Below are positions 55,204 to 64,000 of a stretch of DNA of 64,000 nucleotides, piece after piece. The notes beneath the pieces are model-generated. The model searched no databases. It saw only the letters and a list, made by a program, of their open reading frames with translations, and was not told the DNA's origin. How positions within the stretch are numbered: the stretch's first letter is position 1; the number at the start of each line of letters is the position of its first letter. Location of the stretch: contig CALNHX010007627.1 in assembly GCA_940337035.1 (NCBI GenBank), forward strand, positions 1 to 64,000. Reading direction: 5' to 3'. Source of the stretch: Agriotes lineatus. Its lineage: Eukaryota > Arthropoda > Insecta > Coleoptera > Elateridae. A program made the translations under genes and the position numbers.

Positions 55204-57465
55204 TAGGGTGGGGCGAAAAAATGAAAATCAAAATTTTGAATAGCACTACATCTCAAAACTTGTCTTTGAATGTAAAGGTAAACCACAATTTTTTTCAGAT
55301 TTTTTAAACATCATCTTTTGCCTCCAACTTGACCTTGAATTATATACTATGCACCAAAATATTGTCTTATGTTATTAAAATCAGATAATGGTTATAATAT
55401 GCAGAGCTGTGCAATCTAAGGGATATATTGCGAAACACAAAACATATCTATGAAAAGGAAAAACAGGTAGCGCTATTATTAATAGATTTCTAACTACTTA
55501 AGCTCAAAATATATCGACACCTAACCGCTGACAGTTCACTCTGGTTCATGCGATTGTGTGATTCGTTAGTTATTTCTTGAAAAAATACAGTAGAAATGTT
55601 GTGTCTTTATGGTTAAAGTTCGTGTGGCTTAGTGATTACAATACTACGTACGACCTTTTATAGTAATATATATTATATAGTAATGTAAAGAAGTTGATTT
55701 TGCATTTGCAGGTAAAAATGTCAACCCCAACTAAAAGTCAAGTTAATGATATAATTATTAGTGTGTCTAAATACTTCAGTGGTAATGTTTTGCCGACTTA
55801 CGAAGACGTTTTAAGTGTTACTTGTGGTTAAGACATAAACTTAAACAACATTTAAAATAGGAACCGACAATTCCAGAAATATCAAACGTCTTAACATTAA
55901 AATGTAGACAAATTTGGAAAAGAAGCCACTTTCTGATCCTTGCATTAATTCTCTCATTCAGTAATATCATAGTAATCATATGCGCTTGATGAATCAACCA
56001 AAAAGTAAATTGAATAGTGATACATACAAAGATTCTACAATTCAGTTATTTGATATTGCTGCCTGCAAATGCGATTTCACGATCACTACCACTACGTGCA
56101 AGTGTGAAAAGACCAACGGACTTTAAGAAAAATGTTCGTTGGGCACGTTGATTCTGTATTTCAAAAAAATTATCTCTTCGCAAGGATATAAAAGTTAAAA
56201 ATACTACGGTACGTGGTGCTGACTCAAATTGGGAGAATGCATCAAACAGTGACAATGAATTGCATGAAATAAATGTATCTGAGCCTGCGCCAAAATATCA
56301 GCGGATTGACGAAGACGATCACGAACATTTTAATCAGACTGGAATTTCAACATCGTCAACAATACCAACTCCAATATCTAAACAGCCTCAAATAATAATG
56401 AATTACCCACATTGGCCAAAACATGTGACAGAATTGAGGTTTCGAATAGATGAACCACTACAGCAATCACCTCTGCCGTTTTACAAGATGTAGGAATGAT
56501 TATGAAAGAGGACACATCGAGGTTAATTGATAACAGTAAAGTCCAAAGGGAGAGAGTAAAATCTCGTGTTGCATTAAACGAAACAATGAGGGCAAAGTAG
56601 TCACTGCTCTATTTTTCTACGGTAGAGACAAGACATTGGTAATGGAACATAATGGAAGTAAGCACCATCTTCGAACTATCGTACAAGAACATCTGGCATT
56701 GATTGAAGAACCAGGACCACATTATTTAGGACATGTTACACCATCTTCGGTATCTGAGGAGAAATAGGACTGAGGAGTATTCTTAAAGCTCGACAAGCCA
56801 AAGACAATCATTATTGTACAAAACTAATCAAAATTCCGGCGCTTAATTTCGCTGCCACTAACTACATTGACATGATTAACTGGCAGACACCTAAAATAAC
56901 TGAACTTCCCGCTTGAAAAAATATCTTTGATGAAGATCTAAATTTTCTTATTGAGCAAGAGCAGACACCGGTAGTACACTTTTCAAGATTTTTCTGCCAC
57001 ACACAATCAGTGGAACGATGTGTAAAGTTAATAACCGAGGCTAGCACATCTGTCGTAGGACCTGACTCAAAAGATGGTTTCATCCGAGCCAGAATGAAAT
57101 CAAGACAAGATCTGCAAAGTTTTGAAAATAAATCAAATTTTCAAGACATTTGAAGGTTTTTCGAGTTGATGTAGTATGGTCGAATTTTACATGTTTTTAT
57201 ATTTTGCGTTTATTTCAATTTAATGTAATAAAATTAATTGAAAAATGTATTTGTGCTTATTCACGTGTGTCTAAACTAGCATGAACCATCAGCATTGCAT
57301 CGTAATTCGGGCAAAATATTTAGAGGCAAGTTGGAGGCAGAAAACATTTTGCAAATTGAACGAGTTTTTGCACATACATTACTCACACCAATAGGCAACT
57401 TTTGACGGGTAATGCGTTATAAAAAAAATTAAAAACATTTTTTAGCCATTTTTCGCCCCACCCTA
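55204..57465 (+). mobile_element. hAT-like DNA transposon, internally deleted
   Basis: 2262 bp with matching ends: TAGGGTGGGGCGAAAAA at 55204 and its exact reverse complement ending at 57465 (17 bp). A perfect 8-bp duplication CTGTGCGT flanks it. An 8-bp duplication and ends beginning with TAGGG fit the hAT superfamily. A second, subterminal inverted pair (GCCTCCAACTTG at about 55321 and CAAGTTGGAGGC at about 57328) may be transposase binding sites. The plus strand carries the broken transposase (55718-57153). The superfamily assignment rests on duplication length and end sequence; the protein family itself is not a classic hAT in my memory. Confidence 0.88.
55718..57153 (+). pseudogene. Transposase of the hAT-like element, central part deleted
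   Basis: Plus strand, in order: MSTPTKSQVNDIIISVSKYF then LPTYEDVLSV (from the ATG at 55718, preceded by GCATTTGCAG, a possible acceptor); RLMNQPKSKLNSDTYKDSTI and QLFDIAACKCDFTITTTTCK at about 55981-56100 (Cys cluster); PAPKYQRIDEDD at about 56285; KVVTALFFYGRDKTLVMEHN then QEHLALIEEPGPHYLGHVTP at about 56595-56745. Then comes a jump to KARQAKDNHYCTKLIKIPAL, FAATNYIDMINWQTPKITEL, PVVHFSRFFCHTQSVERCVK and VVGPDSKDGFIRARMKSRQD at about 56785-57110. These blocks belong to a family repeated in insect and cnidarian genomes in which GHVTP and CHTQxVER are separated by several hundred residues. Here that middle, with the presumed catalytic residues, is missing. Several stops and frameshifts add to the damage. 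Confidence 0.8.
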
Positions 57466-57473
57466 CTGTGCGT
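57466..57473 (+). repeat. 8-bp target-site duplication of hAT-like element, right
   Basis: CTGTGCGT, identical to 55196-55203. With one extra A it would read ACTGTGCGT on both sides, so a 9-bp duplication cannot be fully excluded. Confidence 0.9.
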
Positions 57474-57474
57474 T

Positions 57475-59100
57475 CCAGATGTGTCCTGCGATCTTGGATT
57501 TAGTCATTTCGACATTTCTAATATCTTTGCGGTTTCGATAATTCCACTCGTTGTGTTTCCCCTGCCTATTTTCTTCCACACTCGCACGGTACGCTGTAGA
57601 TACAGTGCTCTGAACTCTCGTCTTCGTTCTCAAGTTTGGTATGTGTCATCATTCCTCTAAGAATTGTTGTGGACTTGAACGCAGTTCTTATGCTGAACCT
57701 GTTTCCGGAACACCGCAAGCATATTAACCACCAAATCGAATATCACAAAACGAAGACCTCCGTACACAATGGATAATACATCAATAGTAGTTAAAGCTGA
57801 AAACAAGTTCTGCAGAAAGCAGAACAAAACTTACATACATAGCACTGACCGAAAAACCAATTAGCCAGGCTAGCGGAGAAATGAAGCCCATTTGGTAGCC
57901 ACTACTGCTCAGAGTAATACAAAAATTGTCTACAGCGCTTAGGTTATTGCCCAAACACCGATATCATATTTCGTAAAATTCGCTAATTGCCCCACGTTTT
58001 GAGCGACATAAATTTATTCTATTAGACTCGATAATAAAAATGGAATTTAATAATCAATTGCTGGGAATAGTTACTTCTTGCTTTACAATTTATTTTGGTA
58101 CCTGCCATTTGTATGAAAATCAGATAATACCGGCACACTTAATGAGCTTCACACAAGCAAGAAATTATAGGAGACTCTTGTTTTACGCATATAGCAACTA
58201 AGGGTTCATAAAATATAACATAAAATGAGTTCGTGGGATCACGGAAGCGAACAATAGCAAAATTATTTGGGGAGCTAAAACAGATCACCTTTAATTCCTG
58301 AACTTTTCAAACTCCCCTTCTTGCCAGCTTAATTATTATTACAGAGCTCAATATTACAATTCTAGAAGCGAGTTAATTGAATATATAGCGCAGAATAATT
58401 TCGCTAACCTTTTTGCTTCACGCCACTGTAAGTTAGCTTTCTGCAGACTGGAACCGCTCGCTGCTGCTGAAATGTTTCGAAGATGTCCAATGTTAGAACC
58501 TAGAGCAAATCCACTTTCTTTTGAAGAAATTGAGTAAGTTGCACCAAAATATGATAAATCAGCGCCAAGTTTTAATGAAAACACCGTTCACAAATGACAG
58601 CTATTTATTTAGAGGTAAATACTGGCTCAACAATACATTATACCAAAAGATAAGACAAAACAATCAGCTTAACCTCTAAACATGGACTCGGACGGAGCGA
58701 AGTGTCTCAGTTGAAAAAAATTATCTAGTCTTCGGAAGTGCGGCGTCCCTTCTCTTTATACCCTCAGACAAACAGAAGATCCTATATCCATTAATTGGTT
58801 GATATTGAAATCAGTTTAAGAACAATTGCAAAGGGACGCCTGAAATAAAGTTAACGAAACCCCTACGCTAATTTCAAAAGCTGCTTTAATTAATTACACA
58901 GAAACATTAGGTTTAAACAGAAAAGTAATTGTTCCATTGTCTCTAGTACATTTCGAAGCTCAAATGTACTGAACCTTACACCGATCCGTTTTTAGCATGG
59001 ATAGGAATTCTCCGTCTGCAAACCCCAGCTGTGCTGCCGAAAAAGTGGTTACACAGCCTTACTGCGCGTATGTGAATGTTATGTGCTAGGAGGGAATTTT
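57475..59100. other. No recognisable gene
   Basis: Includes a 76-codon minus-strand frame (58354-58584) without known motifs. Nothing else seen. Confidence 0.3.
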
Positions 59101-59104
59101 ATTA

Positions 59105-59190
59105 AGGAAGGTGGGTGCACCTAGCTAGACGTCAACCTCTCATCCTGCTATTTCGCACATAATCGAAAGGTCTAACCGCTCTGCCAGTGG
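59105..59190 (-). mobile_element. Possible worn SINE head (tRNA-like)
   Basis: On the minus strand CACTGGCAGAGCGGTTAGAC is a strong box A-like string. About 40 bases further, GAGGTTGACGTC is a poor match to box B. A tRNA-derived SINE remnant is the simplest reading; a tRNA gene is unlikely because no acceptor or T-stem pairs. Confidence 0.35.
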
Positions 59191-59199
59191 ATGAAGGCT

Positions 59200-59945
59200 C
59201 CAGAATGTCCAACTACACCTCCTCCAAGTATGGGCCTACTTTATCTTGTATTTCAAGACTGGACCATGGAAGACTTGTCCTTATGGAGCATTTTTGGTGC
59301 AATCATCGGTTTGCAACAGCTCTAATTTTACTAGTACGTAAGTGCGTAGCTCTCATGTGCACGATATTAATTTTTTGTGCTTGCAGGCCCGACCGATCTT
59401 GAACACACATGTGTCTCAGCTACGGTCATTGAATTCTGCAGCTGCGGCTCCACTTTTGTGATGCCGAGGACCTCGTCCTCCAATGGAATCCAGACCAGTT
59501 CCGATAGTAGCTACAGTAAACAGCAACTGCTGCATCCTCTTCGCTAGTGCACGGGGTGTGTGATTTATGGTGTTCGGACGCGGTTTTACACACACTTTAG
59601 CCGTATGGTTTTTATGCTCAGTTTCTTAAAAGCGCAGTTAGAAGCACAGCTAACAAGTGTATCTTAAATTGGGATCTCGTGTGTATTTTAGCTTGGTTTT
59701 GTCAAAACATAATCCTTTTTTTTTCCGAAACACCATGAATGTACTTGGTGTTGCTTGAAATGCACGTGTGTTTAACTTAAATTATCTAAGTATTATGTAG
59801 CTACTATTTACAAGAATTTCCTAAAGTTAACTTTTGAAACACACTTACGCCCTAAAAGTGACTATTGAGAACGGTCGATATAAATTCTGCGGCAACGACT
59901 GTTTCTGTCGGCAATTTTTCTTTTGGAAATGAAACTCCTCACATT
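59200..59945. other. No recognisable gene
   Basis: A 71-codon plus-strand frame at 59187-59402 shows no motif. AT-rich remainder. Confidence 0.3.
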
Positions 59946-59949
59946 AACT

Positions 59950-60135
59950 TGTAAAAATTTTCACGTTCGAACCCCGGGACAGCCACGAGTATACGTGAAG
60001 TAGTACGTACAAAGATTAGTTCCTCAGAACTATCCGAGAGTTCCTTCACCTGAGAATGGGAGTAGACCAAAAACTCCCGAAACGTTGTGTAAACACCCAA
60101 AGCAATGGAAAAAGTTTTATAAAACATCCTATAGT
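59950..60135 (+). mobile_element. tRNA-derived SINE, family shared with 54760-55000
   Basis: Plus-strand copy, 5'-truncated relative to the other. GTTCGAACCCCGGGACAG contains box B (59963-59972), but no box A is visible. GTACGTACAAAGATTAGTTC, AACTATCC and CACCTGAGAATGGGAGTAGA (60047 onward) align with the 54.8 kb copy. The tail has GGGAGT (60058-60063) pairing with ACTCCC (60073-60078), then GAAACGTTGTGT. Where the other copy has CTGAGGA this one has CTGAGAA, and where the other has AAAA this one has GAAA. Confidence 0.7.
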
Positions 60136-60399
60136 ATACCACTGTCTAAAATGGCGTCATTAGAAAACACCATCTACAGGTTAAATGGCTTCGTTCAACC
60201 ATATGTACTTTTGCTATGTGGAGTTATTAGGTTAGGATAGCAATACTTCTGATCATGGTCATTCATCGTTCAACCACAATACCATTAGCACCTAACGTGG
60301 TAACTGACAGATTAAGGAAACATTATGCAGTTTAATTTAAACTTACCTTTACACCTTAATTAAGGAACTAATGTTAATTAAAAGTCATTCGTCATCATA

Positions 60400-61270
60400 C
60401 TGCTGCATTTCTAAGTTATGCGATTATGTTGTCAACAATTTGATAGTTAATGATCTCTCACTCTTTATCTACAACTCTCTTAACACCCTTTGACCACTGA
60501 TAGCAACTACCATGATATAATTTAAACCTTCATCAAAACCAATTTTTTAACTACCATAGCATAAGACCTTCTGTTTTATGCTGACAACCTTTCCAATGTC
60601 ATTACTGCCTTTGTTGATCATAGTATCACCACTACTACTACATTAACTAATGTTACATTCTGAGAGCTAAAAACGCATCAACTACCATCCACACCTTTCT
60701 TGTCATGAGCTGTCAGGTTACGATATTAGTGGTGTCACCATTAATAATGTCTTCACTTACGTTGGATATAACTCTTCTAAACCGCTTTGGTCATTGATAT
60801 CTGTCATAATACTGTTTAAACCTTCTTCGATTTTTTTAACATCCATTACTTTGAGACTTTCTGTTTATTACTGATAACCCCCACAACATCATTAAATAGG
60901 TACCTTTGTAGAAGACAACATTAAAGTTAGACTATAAAAGTTAAATGGAGCTTATCGTCAAATACCGTAGCTGTCCTGAACTGTTAGGTTTAAACTTTCA
61001 GCGTGTTTTTAACAACCGTTACATTAAGACCTTCTATTTATTGCTGACAATCCCCCCAATAAGGTTGAAACTTTGATCCTGAGCTGTCAGATTACGTTGT
61101 CAATAATCTGGCTATTAATTACTTCCTCGCCCATAAGAATTTATGAACTCTTGGTCCTTTGGTCACATTAAGATTCTCTGCTCATTAATAGCACGCCCTA
61201 TTCACACCGTTTGGTTATTGATAACTCACTGAAGGTAGCTAATTACATTACTTCCAAAGCGTTGTTCATA
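60400..61270 (+). repeat. Degenerate tandem repeat with irregular period
   Basis: Related strings recur in the same order: CTTCTGTTTTATGCTGACAA (60568), CTTTCTGTTTATTACTGATAA (60857) and CTTCTATTTATTGCTGACAA (61031); also GAGCTGTCAGGTTACGATAT (60703) and GAGCTGTCAGATTACGTTGT (61081). Spacings are about 290, 174 and 378 bp, so units have gained or lost parts. Non-coding. An old satellite-like or minisatellite array. Confidence 0.6.
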
Positions 61271-61274
61271 TATG

Positions 61275-63540
61275 TGTTTTTTTTTCTTGCTATAATAAAT
61301 ATGATCATGAAAACTGCAAGTGTCTGACATAAAAATAAAGTTTGATTACGATGGGCGAGTCGTTAGCATTCGCTTTTCCAGTTTTAATAAAACTCCCATC
61401 AACGGTTTCTAATTACTCTATTCATCAAACTTTTGGATTGGGGTTGAGCGGCAGTGGCAAACCTCGGCAAATTAAGTTCGCCTAAACACCGGTTTACGTT
61501 TTCCTGATAACGTGATAACAGTGCAACTATTTCTCAATCTACATCTTGGCTAATAATACGACGACCACGGCAAAGTAATTTGGAAAGTTATTAAACTTGA
61601 TCATCGCCGGCGAACTTCGGAAACAGGGGCCCAACTTTTGTTTACTAATTAACGCTGCTGCTTATTCAGTGATCAATAGTGTGTGTAACTAGGGCCAGTC
61701 TTCGTCCAGCTGCGCCGGCAAAACCATGCTACAAAAAGCGACATTATGCTTTACCGGATTACTTTAGCATTACATACAGTTACTCCACTTCATGAGGAGA
61801 CTTAGTTTTGTGGATTTGGGATATTAACATGGTACTAAACATTTTTTAAAGGCGTCATGTTGAGCTTTGAATGTCGGGAACACGTTTTGCTACTTCAAAA
61901 TGTATTGGATATTACTGAATTTAAGTCGACAAACAATGATAAACAACAGGGGAACCGTAAGAGGAAGCGACAACTCATTTAAAAGAATGAATATCGTTAT
62001 GGAATTGTTGGCTAAGCTTTCAGATACATTTTATGCAAACAATATAAAAATTTCCCATGCATACCTTTTCAGATTCCTAGCTGTAGGCTTGAAATTCCTA
62101 ACAAATTACAGTTTACATATACAAGAGAAGTTTCTATAGATACTGAGCGACCGCGAGTTGATTTTTCCATGCTCAGGAAACTTTATGAAGAATATTCAGA
62201 AATATGCCTCAATAGAAGAATTCCATAGCGATAAGGCCATGGTATCTTATTTTAGTTGGAATAATTGTAAAGAATTTATTCATGAAAGGCCGGTATGCTG
62301 GGGATACAAACTTTAGGCTGAACTACTAGATTGAATTATGTCGTTTGGTGTGAGTCCTACTAAGGTAGTTCTACTGACCTTCCAGACATTAGAAAGAACT
62401 GGGATTAGAAACCAGTGTGGTTTTACAGTAAGCTGATGTACTGGTAGCAAGTATTTCTCAACCGTATCATCTGTGCTTCGACAACCTCCTTACGTCGTAG
62501 CCTCCTTTGCAGGAGTTAAAAAATAGAAATTTGGGAGGCACAGGAATAATGCGCAAAAACAGGATATCAGCAAGTTCTATCCAAGCTCATTTATAATTTA
62601 AAAAATGAATAGGGCTACCTATCGATGTAAAATAGGAGATACTGTTGTTGGATAAGGTAAAAATATACTGTCGCAAAAAAAGAAAAACATTCAGATCAAT
62701 AAGCTGTTACCGCACAAACACGACTTTACGACATAATCGGGAAATATACCTAAAATACGCTGCCCTAACTCCGTTACGATGGCAGTAACAAAGAGGTTTG
62801 CTCCAGCTAGAAAAACTCAGTCGAGAGGGCGGGTTTTTTACGACCTTTGAGACAGGGCTGTACTCCGGTAAAAGAGGTAGTTGATGTTCAAAAAGATGGT
62901 GCCCCACCACATTCGGACTAGATCGGGAAAACAAAAGCAACACAGGTAAACGCACTCTGAATGTGGAAGTATTTTCACCTTGCTATTTCTAGCTTGGAAG
63001 AGTTTGGTCGACGATCCGCGTACAACACTGACTTACCTCGCAAAAATACCTCATTTGTGCAGCTGCTTTTAAAACAGAAAAATACACACATAACGCATGG
63101 TAATATCATAAACAACAAATGAAAAGCATAACTACTTAACAATGGAATCTATTGAAATAATAAAATATATAAATGAAGATAAACAAGGTTTAGAATAAAA
63201 ATAGCAACACCGACATGGGTTAGTGAGGGTTAGGTTAAACTACGTAACGTCTTAATTTAGTTAAAAGCCGTAAACTTGACTTAAAATTATCTAAAATATT
63301 GACTCAATAGCAAGATTACTTGACAGTGGATCAAAAACGAAACTGCCACAACGTTAAGTTAAATAGTAACAAGAAAATACGACGGCAATTTATTAAATTT
63401 GGCAAATTAGCGCCTAACAGTTCTAACAATAAATGCAATACTACGCAGGATTGTTCAACACTTTTGACGGGATGTTACATTTATTGTACGCTATTTGCAA
63501 TAAATTTAATACAATAAATATGGTACCTGATGGAGGTTAG
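61275..63540. other. No recognisable gene
   Basis: Open frames at 61867-62139 (+, 90 codons) and 62707-62955 (-, 82 codons) have no motif I recognise. AT-rich with no repeat structure seen. Confidence 0.3.
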
Positions 63541-63549
63541 TTGACTGCA

Positions 63550-63800
63550 TTTGACGTGCGGCAGCGTTGTAGGTGGTCGTCTCTCAAAATAAACTGCCCC
63601 AAAATGTCTGAAGAAAAGAACTACCGGGAGACCACAGGGTGTTGGCGGGATGCGGGAACAAGGCCTCGATGATGTTTACCACAGCCAGGGGTTGGCAGGA
63701 CTATATCCCCAGAACGGGTGAAAAGACGTACGAAACTCGAACTCTCAACGTGCGAGATACAACATGACGTCTTAGTTGAGCTAGTGCTGGTACCTTTAAG
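63550..63800 (-). mobile_element. Probable tRNA-derived SINE
   Basis: On the minus strand CCAGCACTAGCTCAACTAAG (about 63789-63770) is box A-like and TTGAGAGTTCGAGTTTCG (about 63748-63731) contains a worn box B. The following bases (GGGGATATAGTCCTGCCAAC and onward to about 63550) would be the body. No tail or target duplication was identified. Confidence 0.45.
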
Positions 63801-64000
63801 AATCCGGTAAATGATTCGCCGTAGCGATAATTAAGCGGCTCGCAACCCCCACGCTTATGGACTCTCAACCTCACTAACTTGGTTGCTTCACTTGAACCCC
63901 AACAGCTAATGTTCACATCACAACGAACCCTCAATGGTTGTCACGCAATCACTTTGCATGCGGGATTAGTTTACGTCACCCCAAACAGGAACAAAGCGCC
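63801..64000. other. Window end, no recognisable feature
   Basis: G+C-richer sequence with no assigned content. It may include the 5' flank of the SINE at 63550-63800. Confidence 0.3.

Noticed and set aside
1..64000. CRISPR array, bacterial operon or phage features
   Set aside because: No regularly spaced repeats, ribosome binding sites or long co-directional frames; the content is that of an animal nuclear genome.

Overview
The window looks like AT-rich nuclear DNA from an animal, most likely a large and repeat-rich insect (or other arthropod) genome. There are no bacterial operons, ribosome binding sites or long open frames. The longest open frames are 183 and 170 codons. Nearly everything recognisable is a decayed transposable element: LINE (non-LTR) reverse transcriptases of the kinds common in insects, tRNA- and 5S-rRNA-derived SINEs, a Tc1/mariner element, a pogo-like fragment, a hAT-like element and small foldback elements. 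I found no host gene I can name, and no convincing tRNA, rRNA or snRNA gene. The species is not identified.

Layout. 0.4-1.2 kb: two copies of a hairpin-containing repeat around a long palindrome. 3.65-5.47 kb (-): broken copy of a multi-copy, probably transposon-borne protein family, followed by poly-G tracts. 7.15-10.3 kb (-): two LINE pieces, one running from the endonuclease end into the RT and one holding the 3' half. 12.9 kb: a 5S-derived SINE. 14.4-15.9 kb (-): a LINE with a tRNA-derived SINE nested inside it, flanked by a target duplication that encodes the same four residues on both sides. 16.4-17.65 kb: LINE 3' ends and an 80-bp inverted repeat. 19.1-19.75 kb: SINE and a LINE/Penelope-like 3'-end motif. 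22.1-22.85 kb: a 5'-truncated LINE with a perfect 11-bp target-site duplication. 24.0-25.2 kb: a near end-to-end Tc1-like element with terminal inverted repeats, a mutated catalytic Asp and an apparent 65-bp intron, abutting a pogo-like transposase tail.

25.6-33 kb is largely featureless. 33.7-38.6 kb is purine-skewed, carries two intron-like mini-segments on the minus strand and contains a LINE with the layout of a 5'-inverted (twin-primed) insertion ending in an (AT)n tail. 43-44 kb is A+C-skewed and unexplained. 44.9-48.5 kb holds two foldback MITEs. 48.7-49.2 kb has an isolated 160-codon open frame. 50.35-50.64 kb is a SINE bounded by 13-bp target duplications. 54.8 and 60 kb carry two opposite-facing copies of one SINE family whose shared tail resembles a hammerhead-ribozyme core. 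55.2-57.5 kb is a hAT-like element with 17-bp terminal inverted repeats and an 8-bp duplication, its transposase missing the central catalytic part. 60.4-61.3 kb is a degenerate tandem repeat.

These elements do not work together as a pathway; the window records successive insertions. Nesting gives some relative ages: the SINE at 15.3 kb is younger than its host LINE, and the LINE at 22.1 kb is fairly recent because its target duplication is still perfect. Calls based on protein similarity come from family motifs recalled from memory, not from a database search.
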